Shown here: piece after piece, positions 27,612 to 35,205 of the stretch
Layout: each line of letters begins with the position of its first letter
Position numbering within the stretch: position 1 is the stretch's first letter
NCBI GenBank assembly: GCA_001766905.1
Contig: MEKI01000056.1
Span: 20,611-70,404 of the forward strand
Origin: Acidobacteria bacterium RBG_13_68_16
GTDB lineage: Bacteria; Acidobacteriota; Thermoanaerobaculia; Thermoanaerobaculales; Thermoanaerobaculaceae
DNA length: 49,794 bases
Reading direction: 5' to 3'
Notes under the pieces: generated by a model
What the model was told of the DNA's origin: nothing
The model's database searches: none
What the model saw: only the letters and a program-made list of their open reading frames with translations
Translations under genes and position numbers: made by a program

Positions 27612-30600
27612 ATGGGAGCGGTGCGCCTTGCTTCGTTGACCCTGGAGGGTTTCAAGTCGTTCGCGACGCGGGTGGAGCTGTCGTTCCCGGGCGCGCTGAT
27701 CGCAATCGTGGGGCCAAACGGGGTCGGCAAGTCGAACATCTCGGACGCGATCGCCTGGGTGCTTGGCGAGCAGTCGGCGCGCCTGCTGCGCTCACAGAAC
27801 ATGGCGGACGTGATCTTCGCCGGCGCCCCGAGTCGGGCTCCGCTGGCGGCCGCCCAGGTGAGCCTCACCCTGGTGTCTCCCGACGGGCGTTGGCCTGCAA
27901 CCGAGGGCAAGCTGGACATCTCGCGCCGGGTGCTGCGGGACGGCACCTCCGAGTACCGCATGCGTGGCAGGCGCGTGCGCCTCAAGGACATCGCCGATCA
28001 CCTCATGGACGCGGGGCTCGGAACCCGCGCCTACGCGATCATCGAGCAGGGGCGTATCGGCCAGGTGCTCTCCGTGCGCGCCACCGAGCGGCGCGTCCTC
28101 TTCGAGGAGGCGGCCGGGATCACGAAGTTCCGAGCGCGCCGGCACGAGGCCGAGCTCAAGCTCGCGGAGACCGGCGCCAACCTGCTCCGCCTGGCCGATG
28201 TGGCGACCGAGGTCAAGCGGTCGCTGGACGCCGCCCGCCGACAGGCGCGGCGCGCAGAGAAGCACCACGAGCTACGCAAGGCACTCGCCGAAGTGCGGGC
28301 GGCGCTGTTCGCTGGCAAGCGCGCGGCGCTCGTGATCGCCGTCGACGAGAAGCAGGAGGCGCTCACCACCGCCAGCCTCGCCGAGGCGGAGGCCGCCGCG
28401 AGGCTCGCCGGCGCCGACGCAACGCTCGCCGCGCTGCGGCGCGAGTTGGACGGAGCCCAGGAAAGCCTGTCCGCCGCCCGCGACGAGGAGGCGAGGACAG
28501 ATGCCCTCGCCCAGCGCCGCGAGGCCGAGGAAACGGCCGCCCGGCGTGAGGCCGGCGAGGCCGGCGAGCGCCGCGACGCCGCACGCGTGGAGGCCGACCG
28601 CCTGGCCGCATCGGCGCAGGCCCTGCGGCAGCAGGGCACCGCGCTGGAGGCCGTTCTCACCGGGGCGGAGGGCACCCTTGCCGTACGCGAGAGGGAGGCG
28701 CAAGCCGCGTCGGAGTCGGCGCAGGCGATGGACACCGCCTCGCACGAGGTCGGCACCCGGGCCGAGGACGCGCGCCGCACGCTGCTCGCGGCCGCCGCAA
28801 GCGCCACCGAGGCCCGCAACCGGGCGCACCGACTGGAGGTGGAGCTGGAGCAGGATGCCTACCAGCGCACGCGTCTGACCTCGGAACACGAGCGCCTCGG
28901 CGCGCACCTCGCACAGTTGGCGCAGAGCGAGGCGGACGCGGCGACTCAGGAGAGCGCCGCGGCAGCCGCTTCGGCCGAGATCGAGCGCGAGCGCCAGGCG
29001 TTGCGCGTGCGCCAGGAGGGTCTCGTCTCGCGGGTCGCGGAGTTGACCGCCGCGCGCGACGCGGCCGGCCACGAGCGCTGGCAGGCCCAGCACGAGCGCG
29101 AGGGACTCGCGCGCCGGCTCGCCGAGGCCCGCGCCCTGCCCACTGCCTTTGTCCGGGCGCTGCCCGACAGCAAGCTGCTCGGCACGGTTGCGGACTTCCT
29201 CGCACCATCCCCGGAGGTCGCGAGGCTGCTGGACAGCGCCTACGGGGGCCTTCTCAACCTGCCAGTCTGCGCCGACGAGGAGGCCGCTGCGGTGCTCCTG
29301 GCAAGCGCCCCGAACGTCGAGGGCAGACTCGGAGTGGTCGTCGCGGATCGCTCGTTGCTGCCTCGCCCTTCGCCGCTGCTGGAGCAGGGCGGCGCCTCAC
29401 CCGGCGACTTGGGGTGGCTCTCGGCCGCGCTTCCCCGCGCGGTGGTGGCGCGCGATCTCGCCCATGCGCGGGAGCTGGCGACCGCCGACCCCGACCTGGT
29501 CGTACTCCTCCCCGGAGGGGGACGGCGCCGCGGGATGCGCCTCGAGCTGCCGGGTGGCCGCAAAGCCGCCGCCGGAGCGCTGGGGCTGCGGCTGCGCGAA
29601 CGGGAGGTCGCCGCCGCCGAGGCCGCTGCCGCGGCGCGCGAGGGTGAAACCAGCACAAACATCGAACAGGTCCAGCGCGAGCTGACCGAGCTCGCCCCGC
29701 GACTCGGCGAGCGCGACGACGCCGCGCGCCAGTCGGCAGAAACGCTCGCAGCGGCCGCGTCCGCTCGCCAAGCCCTGCATCGCGAGCACGAGCGCCTCGA
29801 ACGGGAGCTCGAGGCGCTGGCGGCGGAGCTCACCCGCCTGGCGGAGGAGAGCGCTGCGCTCGCGAGCCGCCTCGCCGTCGCGGGCGAGGAGGTGCAGCGG
29901 CTCGGTGTCCGTGCCGGCGAGCTCGAGTCCGAGGTGGACGCCGTCGCCCGGGACGCCGACCGTGCCCGCGACTCGGCCGCCTCCGCCCGAGCCGAGGCCG
30001 AGCGCGTGCGTGGTGTGGCGGCGGTCGCACACGAGCGCCTGGTGGCGGCGCAGCGAGACCTCACGCGTCACCGGGAGGAGCTGGAGGAGCTGCGGCGGCG
30101 CGAGCTGGTCTTGCGCGAGGAAGCCCAGGCCCAGGCACAACGCGCGGAGGCGGCGGGGCAGGCGGCCGCCTCGGCGTGGGCCGAGCTCGAGGAGCTTTTG
30201 GCACGGCGCACCACGTCCCACCGCGAGGTGGAGCGCCTGGCCGCCGAAGTCGAGACGGTCAGGGCAAGGGTGACCGCGGCTGAGGGTGAGGCCGAGAACG
30301 GCCGAATCGCTCACCTGGCCGCCCGCGACGACGCTCACGCCGCCCGCCTCACCCTCGCCGAGGCCTCCGGTGCCCGGGAGCGCCTCGAGGAGGCGATCGC
30401 CTTCACCCTGGCCGGCCAGGCCGAGCTCCCCGAACCGCCGCCACCGGAGGCGGTGCCGGAGCTGGAGGTCCGCGAGCAAGCCCTCGCGGCAGAGCTGGAA
30501 GCGCTGGGACCAGTGAACGAGCTGGCGGTGACCGAGCGCGACGAGCTCGAGCAGCGTCACGCGTTCCTCAAGGAGCAGCGCCGGGACCTGGAGCGCTCGC

Positions 30601-31100
30601 TCGAGTCCCTCAACGACACGGTCAAGGAGCTCGACGCCACCTGCGCGGAGCGCTTCCTGGCCACCCTCTCCGAGGTCAACGTGGCGTTCGACGTTGTCTT
30701 TCAGAGGCTGTTCGGCGGCGGAGAGGCGAAAGCCGAGCTCTCCGATCCCGACGCGCCGCTTGAGAGCGGGATCGAGATTCGCGTGCGGCCGCCGGGAAAG
30801 CACACCCAATCGGTGCTGCTGCTCTCAGGCGGCGAGAAGGCGCTCGCAGCGATCGCGCTCCTGCTTGCCCTCTTCCGCATCCGGCCCGCACCGTTTTGCC
30901 TGCTCGACGAGGTGGACGCGCCTCTCGACGACGCCAACGTGGAGCGCCTCGCCGCGCTGCTGCGGGAGATGAGCGAGGGGACGCAGTTCCTGCTCATCAC
31001 CCACAACCGGCGAACGATGGCCCACGCCGACGTGCTGTACGGCGTCACCATGGAGGAGCCGGGGGTTTCGCGCATCGTTTCGGTCCGTCTCGAGGAGTAG
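27612..31100 (+). CDS. smc: Chromosome segregation ATPase SMC
   Basis: RLASLTLEGFKSFATRVELSFPGALIAIVGPNGVGKSNISDAI; long coiled coil with central hinge; LLLSGGEKALAAIALLLALFRIRPAPFCLLDEVDAPLDDANVERL. Confidence 0.98.
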   Translation: MGAVRLASLTLEGFKSFATRVELSFPGALIAIVGPNGVGKSNISDAIAWVLGEQSARLLRSQNMADVIFAGAPSRAPLAAAQVSLTLVSPDGRWPATEGKLDISRRVLRDGTSEYRMRGRRVRLKDIADHLMDAGLGTRAYAIIEQGRIGQVLSVRATERRVLFEEAAGITKFRARRHEAELKLAETGANLLRLADVATEVKRSLDAARRQARRAEKHHELRKALAEVRAALFAGKRAALVIAVDEKQEALTTASLAEAEAAARLAGADATLAALRRELDGAQESLSAARDEEARTDALAQRREAEETAARREAGEAGERRDAARVEADRLAASAQALRQQGTALEAVLTGAEGTLAVREREAQAASESAQAMDTASHEVGTRAEDARRTLLAAAASATEARNRAHRLEVELEQDAYQRTRLTSEHERLGAHLAQLAQSEADAATQESAAAAASAEIERERQALRVRQEGLVSRVAELTAARDAAGHERWQAQHEREGLARRLAEARALPTAFVRALPDSKLLGTVADFLAPSPEVARLLDSAYGGLLNLPVCADEEAAAVLLASAPNVEGRLGVVVADRSLLPRPSPLLEQGGASPGDLGWLSAALPRAVVARDLAHARELATADPDLVVLLPGGGRRRGMRLELPGGRKAAAGALGLRLREREVAAAEAAAAAREGETSTNIEQVQRELTELAPRLGERDDAARQSAETLAAAASARQALHREHERLERELEALAAELTRLAEESAALASRLAVAGEEVQRLGVRAGELESEVDAVARDADRARDSAASARAEAERVRGVAAVAHERLVAAQRDLTRHREELEELRRRELVLREEAQAQAQRAEAAGQAAASAWAELEELLARRTTSHREVERLAAEVETVRARVTAAEGEAENGRIAHLAARDDAHAARLTLAEASGARERLEEAIAFTLAGQAELPEPPPPEAVPELEVREQALAAELEALGPVNELAVTERDELEQRHAFLKEQRRDLERSLESLNDTVKELDATCAERFLATLSEVNVAFDVVFQRLFGGGEAKAELSDPDAPLESGIEIRVRPPGKHTQSVLLLSGGEKALAAIALLLALFRIRPAPFCLLDEVDAPLDDANVERLAALLREMSEGTQFLLITHNRRTMAHADVLYGVTMEEPGVSRIVSVRLEE

Positions 31101-31102
31101 GC

Positions 31103-32914
31103 GTGGCCCGCACGCACGCCCCAAAGAAGACGCCGGCCCCGACCGAGCGCGTCCTCGCGGGGCTGGCCTTCCTTGCCGCCGGCGCGCTCGCCCTCGCGGT
31201 GCCCCTGGTTTGGGACAGCGGAGCTCTCGCAATGTTCCGCAGCCCGAAGAGCGATCTCGCCCTCGCCGCCTGGGCGCTGCTCGCAGCCGTCTTCGTTGTG
31301 AGCAACCTGGGTGGGGCCGCGTGGCGCGACCCCTGGTGGCTCGCCTGGGGAGGCGTGCTGGCCGGCGGCGTCGTGAGTGCTGTGACGTGCCCGGAGCCGG
31401 CCCGGTCGCTCGCGAGTCTCCTGCCGCTCGCCCTGGCAGCGCTGGGGTGGGGCGCAGTGCGCCAGTTCACCGTGGAGCGCCGCCGCGCGCTCACCACCCT
31501 GCTGGTCTGGGCAGGGTTCATCGTGGCAATGCTGGTGCTGCTGTTCCTACGGCCGTCCTGGCAGCCGGAGAGCTTCGCGCTGCTCGCGCACGAGGGTGGC
31601 CGCTACGAGTGGATCGGCACGTTCGGCAACCCGGGCGACGCCGCGGTCTTCCTGGCCCTGCCGGCACTGCTCGCGGCGCGCCGGGCAATCTCCACGCGTC
31701 GCCTTCGGCTCCCGTACGCCGTTGCGGCCCTCGTCATGGTTGGCGTCATCCTCGGCACACGCACCATCACGGCCGTGCTCGCCGTGGCTGCCGGAGCGCT
31801 CGTCCTGGCATGGAGGCGCGTGCCGGCGACGCGCAGGTGGCCGCTGGCCGGCGCAGCGCTGGCGGTCGTCGTGGTTCTGTTTGCCGCCACGCCACTTTCC
31901 CAGCGCGTGCGCTCCGCCATCGACGAGGTCAGGGGCGGGGGCCTGCTGTGGCTGGGCAGCGGGCGCGCCGCCGGTTACGCCGGGGCGGCCGCGATGGTGG
32001 CCGCACGGCCAGCGACCGGCGTCGGCTTCGGACTGTTCGAGGCCAACTCGTTCCGCTTCCAGAGCCCGGACGCTCTCGCCGAGCGCGGGCGCGTCCTCGG
32101 GCTCGTGACCGGCTTCGGTGATGCGCACAACGACCCCCTGCAGTACGCCGCGGAGACGGGCGCGATCGGCCTGCTGCTTGCAGGCGCCGGCCTCGTGCTG
32201 GCCTCTCGGCGCCGACCTCGCCACGACGGCGCGGTCGTCACAGGGTGGCCGCTGGCGGCAGCCGCGCTGGTGCTCGCGCTGACCCAGTTTCCCCTCCACC
32301 TCGCGGCGGTGGCCTCGCAGTGGGTCCTGCTCGCCGCCCTCGCGCTGCCGCCGTTGCCGCCGCCGCCTGATGCGCACGGCTGGTCCGCCAGGGGGCGACT
32401 GCTCGCCGCCGGGGTGCTGGCCGGGACAGCGCTGACGCTCACGTGGCAGCACCACCGCGCGACAACGCTCTTCCAACAGGGAAGGGTCTTGTCCGAGTCG
32501 CTGCGGAGCGGGCAGGTGCGGCCAGAGACCCGAGCGCAGACGGCCCGTGCGGCGCTCGCCAACCTCATCCCGGGGGTCCGGGTGCTCCCCTACTCCTGGG
32601 AGGCGGCGGTTATTCTCGGGAACCTCGCGGTGGACGCCGGGGACACGAGGCTCGCGGTCGCGAGCTTCGGGCGGGCGCTCGCACTCGCCGAGAGGCCCGA
32701 GGTGCAGTACAACGTCGGGATTGCCCTGATCATGGCGGGGGACAGGGCGAACGGGATCGCTCACCTGGTGCGCGCGGTGCAGTTGAACCCGGCGGTCTTT
32801 CGAGAGGTGCGCGATCCCGAGCTTAGCCGCGCGCTGCGCCGTAACCTCGATGCCTCCGGGTACGGCGCGAAGCACCTGTGGATGTACCAAGGCACCCCCG
32901 CCGCCGACCCCTAG
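31103..32914 (+). CDS. O-antigen ligase-like (Wzy/WaaL family) membrane protein with C-terminal TPR-like region
   Basis: Multiple TM helices, WIGTFGNPGDAAVFLALPALL, GVGFGLFEANSFRFQSPDALAERGRVLGLVTGFGDAHNDPLQYAAETGAIGLLL; GTG start 31103. Confidence 0.85.
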   Translation: MARTHAPKKTPAPTERVLAGLAFLAAGALALAVPLVWDSGALAMFRSPKSDLALAAWALLAAVFVVSNLGGAAWRDPWWLAWGGVLAGGVVSAVTCPEPARSLASLLPLALAALGWGAVRQFTVERRRALTTLLVWAGFIVAMLVLLFLRPSWQPESFALLAHEGGRYEWIGTFGNPGDAAVFLALPALLAARRAISTRRLRLPYAVAALVMVGVILGTRTITAVLAVAAGALVLAWRRVPATRRWPLAGAALAVVVVLFAATPLSQRVRSAIDEVRGGGLLWLGSGRAAGYAGAAAMVAARPATGVGFGLFEANSFRFQSPDALAERGRVLGLVTGFGDAHNDPLQYAAETGAIGLLLAGAGLVLASRRRPRHDGAVVTGWPLAAAALVLALTQFPLHLAAVASQWVLLAALALPPLPPPPDAHGWSARGRLLAAGVLAGTALTLTWQHHRATTLFQQGRVLSESLRSGQVRPETRAQTARAALANLIPGVRVLPYSWEAAVILGNLAVDAGDTRLAVASFGRALALAERPEVQYNVGIALIMAGDRANGIAHLVRAVQLNPAVFREVRDPELSRALRRNLDASGYGAKHLWMYQGTPAADP

Positions 32915-32935
32915 GGGCGCCGCCAGTCTCGGACC
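32912..32935 (+). repeat. 24-nt stop-codon-associated repeat, copy 1
   Basis: TAGGGGCGCCGCCAGTCTCGGACC; similar to 33874 (+) and 35205 (-). Confidence 0.65.
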
Positions 32936-33003
32936 TTCGCCTGGAGTCCAAGGCCAACAATGGATCGGGTACTCTTGGCGACCTGTGACGAACCGGGCGA
33001 CCC

Positions 33004-33876
33004 GTGGGTGAGCTTCTTGCCCTTCTGACCGCGCTCATCTGGGCGGCGGCGGTGATCCTCCTCAAGAGATCGGGGGAGACCATACCGCCGTTCGCGCTCA
33101 ACCTCTTCCGCGTGACGGTCTCGATCGTGCTGCTGGTTCCCACCGCCGCCCTCGTCGGCCAGGCGAGCGTCTCGTCCGCGTCGCTCTCGGACATCGGCCT
33201 GCTGGTCGCCAGTGGGGCGATCGGGGTTGCGGTCTCGGATACTCTCTTCCACGCTAGCCTCAACCGCATCGGAGCCGGCGTTTCCGCGATCATCGACAGC
33301 CTCTACTCGCCCCTTACCGTGCTGCTGGCGTTCCTGTTTTTGAACGAGCGGCTCTCCGCGCTTCAGCTCGTTGGGATGGCCCTGGTGCTCGGCGGCGTCT
33401 TCGCGGCCGCCCGCCACGAACCGCCCCACGGGGTGGCGCACCGTCAGGTCGCCGTGGGCGTGGCGTTGGGGGTGGTCGCAATGCTCGCACTGGCGGTGGC
33501 GATCGTGATCGCAAAACCGGTGCTCGACCGCTCGCCGTTGATGTGGGCGGTCACGGTGCGCCAGGTGGGGTGCCTCGCTGTGATGCTCCCGATCGCACTG
33601 TTTTCGCGCCGCCGTGCCCAGACCCTGGGCGCGTTGCGGCCCTCCGCAGTCTGGCTCCATGCGCTTCCCGGTGCGGTGCTGGGATCGTACCTCGGCCTGA
33701 TGTGCTGGATCGGGGGGTTGAAGTACACCAAGGTCGGCGTTGCCGCGATCCTGAACCAGTCGAGCACGATCTACATCCTGATCCTGGCCACGATCTTCCT
33801 GAAGGAGCCTTTCACCCGCCGCAAGTTGGTCGCCTCACTGGTCGCCCTCGCCGGCATCGTCCTCGTCACGGTCTAG
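33004..33876 (+). CDS. EamA/DMT family transporter
   Basis: Ten-TM DMT pattern with two halves; LYSPLTVLLAFLFLNERLSALQLVGMALVLGGV and NQSSTIYILILATIFLKEPFTRRKLVASLVALAGIVLV. Confidence 0.92.
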   Translation: MGELLALLTALIWAAAVILLKRSGETIPPFALNLFRVTVSIVLLVPTAALVGQASVSSASLSDIGLLVASGAIGVAVSDTLFHASLNRIGAGVSAIIDSLYSPLTVLLAFLFLNERLSALQLVGMALVLGGVFAAARHEPPHGVAHRQVAVGVALGVVAMLALAVAIVIAKPVLDRSPLMWAVTVRQVGCLAVMLPIALFSRRRAQTLGALRPSAVWLHALPGAVLGSYLGLMCWIGGLKYTKVGVAAILNQSSTIYILILATIFLKEPFTRRKLVASLVALAGIVLVTV

Positions 33877-33896
33877 GGCGCCGCCAGTCTCCGACC
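33874..33896 (+). repeat. 24-nt stop-codon-associated repeat, copy 2 (1-nt deletion)
   Basis: TAGGGCGCCGCCAGTCTCCGACC; begins at the stop codon of the EamA gene. Confidence 0.65.
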
Positions 33897-33910
33897 GTCT
33901 GCGGCGTCAG

Positions 33911-33985
33911 ACTCCGGCGCGGCCGCCTCGCCTTCCTTGCATCCGGCCGAATCCGGGCGCCGCGGGCTACGCGCCGTTCGCTGAG
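33911..33985 (+). repeat. Left arm of 75-bp imperfect inverted repeat flanking the orphan ORF
   Basis: ACTCCGGCGCGGCCGCCTCGCCTTCCTTGCATCCGGCCGAATCCGGGCGCCGCGGGCTACGCGCCGTTCGCTGAG aligns with reverse complement of 35055..35129. Confidence 0.6.
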
Positions 33986-34080
33986 GCCGTGAATAAGCAG
34001 TTTCGCGGCTACGCGCATTGCGCGCGGGCCCTGCTCGGGGTGCCAAAACCGGACGGCGTCGCTCACGCGGCTCACACCGA

Positions 34081-34995
34081 TCACACAGGAAAAATAACCG
34101 GCCGGTAGATGCGCGCGCCTTTGAGTGGGAAGACTTCGCACGCGGAAAGCACCGCGTCTGCGTCCCTGAACAGGAAAGAATTGTTGATGAGGAGCAATGA
34201 ACGCGTGATTTCGCCCTCTTGATAAGCCTTCTCCGCGACGAAACCGAGAATGTGGATCCTCTCGCGAACAGCGCTGGCAGCAGGCGAAGGGTTGGTCGGC
34301 TCAAAGAGCCCCTTTATGGGCCTTCGGGTTCCGGGTAGGCACAGCGCAAGGTCGCGCTCCTCCTCTGGAAGCGCGCTGACGCCAACGCTCATCTGCACGT
34401 ATTCAAACCACTCTCCGCCTCCAGCGCCGCCGAAACCACGCATGTCAGCGACGATTGCGTGGTACGCAACATTCGGCAGCGGAAACTTCGTTGGCTTCCC
34501 ATCGAGCCAGGCCTTCGCCGCGATCTTGCTCTCCGCGGTGATCATCTCCTCCTGGAGGCTGTTTCCTTTGCTGCTCGAGTCCGACGTGAGGAGATGGCCG
34601 AACATCTGAGCGCCGGGCGCGAATTCATACTCGGTAGTGGCTTCCTTCACTGCTCCCGTGGTTCGTAGGGAGACCAGCTCAATCAGCCACTCAGGAGGCT
34701 GAGTCACGCGGAAATCGACAGTTGACTGACCAACGCCGGCGGCGAACTCGTACTGAGCGATTGCCCCTGAACGCTCGAGCTCGTCGGCGAACCGGAGCTC
34801 AAAGAGGTCGCTGAGATTCTCCGGCGTTGGTGCTGTGGCGTTGCGCATCTGCTCCGGCAGCGAACCCCGAATGCGGGCGTGGTCAAGCAGCGGCCGTGCC
34901 CAGGCAACGCCCCTCAATCGTTCAGCGACCTGTGCCGTGTACTCCAACTCGGCAGCGGACACGCAGTCCCAATAGGGGTGTGCCTCACGGACCAC
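34081..34995 (-). CDS. Orphan protein, possible PD-(D/E)XK nuclease-like fold
   Basis: 304-aa ORF, GTG start; noticeably less GC-rich than neighbours. LFELRFADELERSGAIAQYEFAAGVGQSTVDFRVTQPPEWLIELVSL resembles E...D..ExL nuclease-like core; no recognised family. Confidence 0.6.
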   Translation of the reverse strand: MVREAHPYWDCVSAAELEYTAQVAERLRGVAWARPLLDHARIRGSLPEQMRNATAPTPENLSDLFELRFADELERSGAIAQYEFAAGVGQSTVDFRVTQPPEWLIELVSLRTTGAVKEATTEYEFAPGAQMFGHLLTSDSSSKGNSLQEEMITAESKIAAKAWLDGKPTKFPLPNVAYHAIVADMRGFGGAGGGEWFEYVQMSVGVSALPEEERDLALCLPGTRRPIKGLFEPTNPSPAASAVRERIHILGFVAEKAYQEGEITRSLLLINNSFLFRDADAVLSACEVFPLKGARIYRPVIFPV

Positions 34996-35054
34996 TGACC
35001 GAACCCCAAACCTCGCATGTCATTGTCGCTCAGCTTCCGCCGCCGGTTGCAGGG

Positions 35055-35129
35055 CTGAGGCGAAGCGCGTGTAGCCGCGCCGCCGCCGTTGGGCCTATCG
35101 CAAGGCGCGCGAGCGGCCCGCGCCGGAGT
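35055..35129 (-). repeat. Right arm of 75-bp imperfect inverted repeat flanking the orphan ORF
   Basis: Minus strand ACTCCGGCGCGGGCCGCTCGCGCGCCTTGCGATAGGCCCAACGGCGGCGGCGCGGCTACACGCGCTTCGCCTCAG. Confidence 0.6.
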
Positions 35130-35145
35130 GTAGCCGGAGGCTACA
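35129..35145. repeat. Perfect short hairpin in right flank
   Basis: TGTAGCC-GGA-GGCTACA. Confidence 0.7.
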
Positions 35146-35181
35146 TGAGGACGCGAGGCCGCGAAGCGCAACACAGCGAGA

Positions 35182-35205
35182 GGTCCGACGCCGACGGCGC
35201 CCCTA
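35182..35205 (-). repeat. 24-nt stop-codon-associated repeat, copy 3
   Basis: Minus strand TAGGGGCGCCGTCGGCGTCGGACC, 20/24 identical to copy 1; begins at the stop codon of 35203..37686. Confidence 0.6.

Noticed and set aside
34981-35110. Possible integron attC site: GTTGGGC (35088..35094) fits the GTTRRRY core next to the orphan gene.
   Set aside because: No properly paired RYYYAAC partner or attC-like stem found, the flanking arms are inverted rather than cassette-like, and no integrase is seen.
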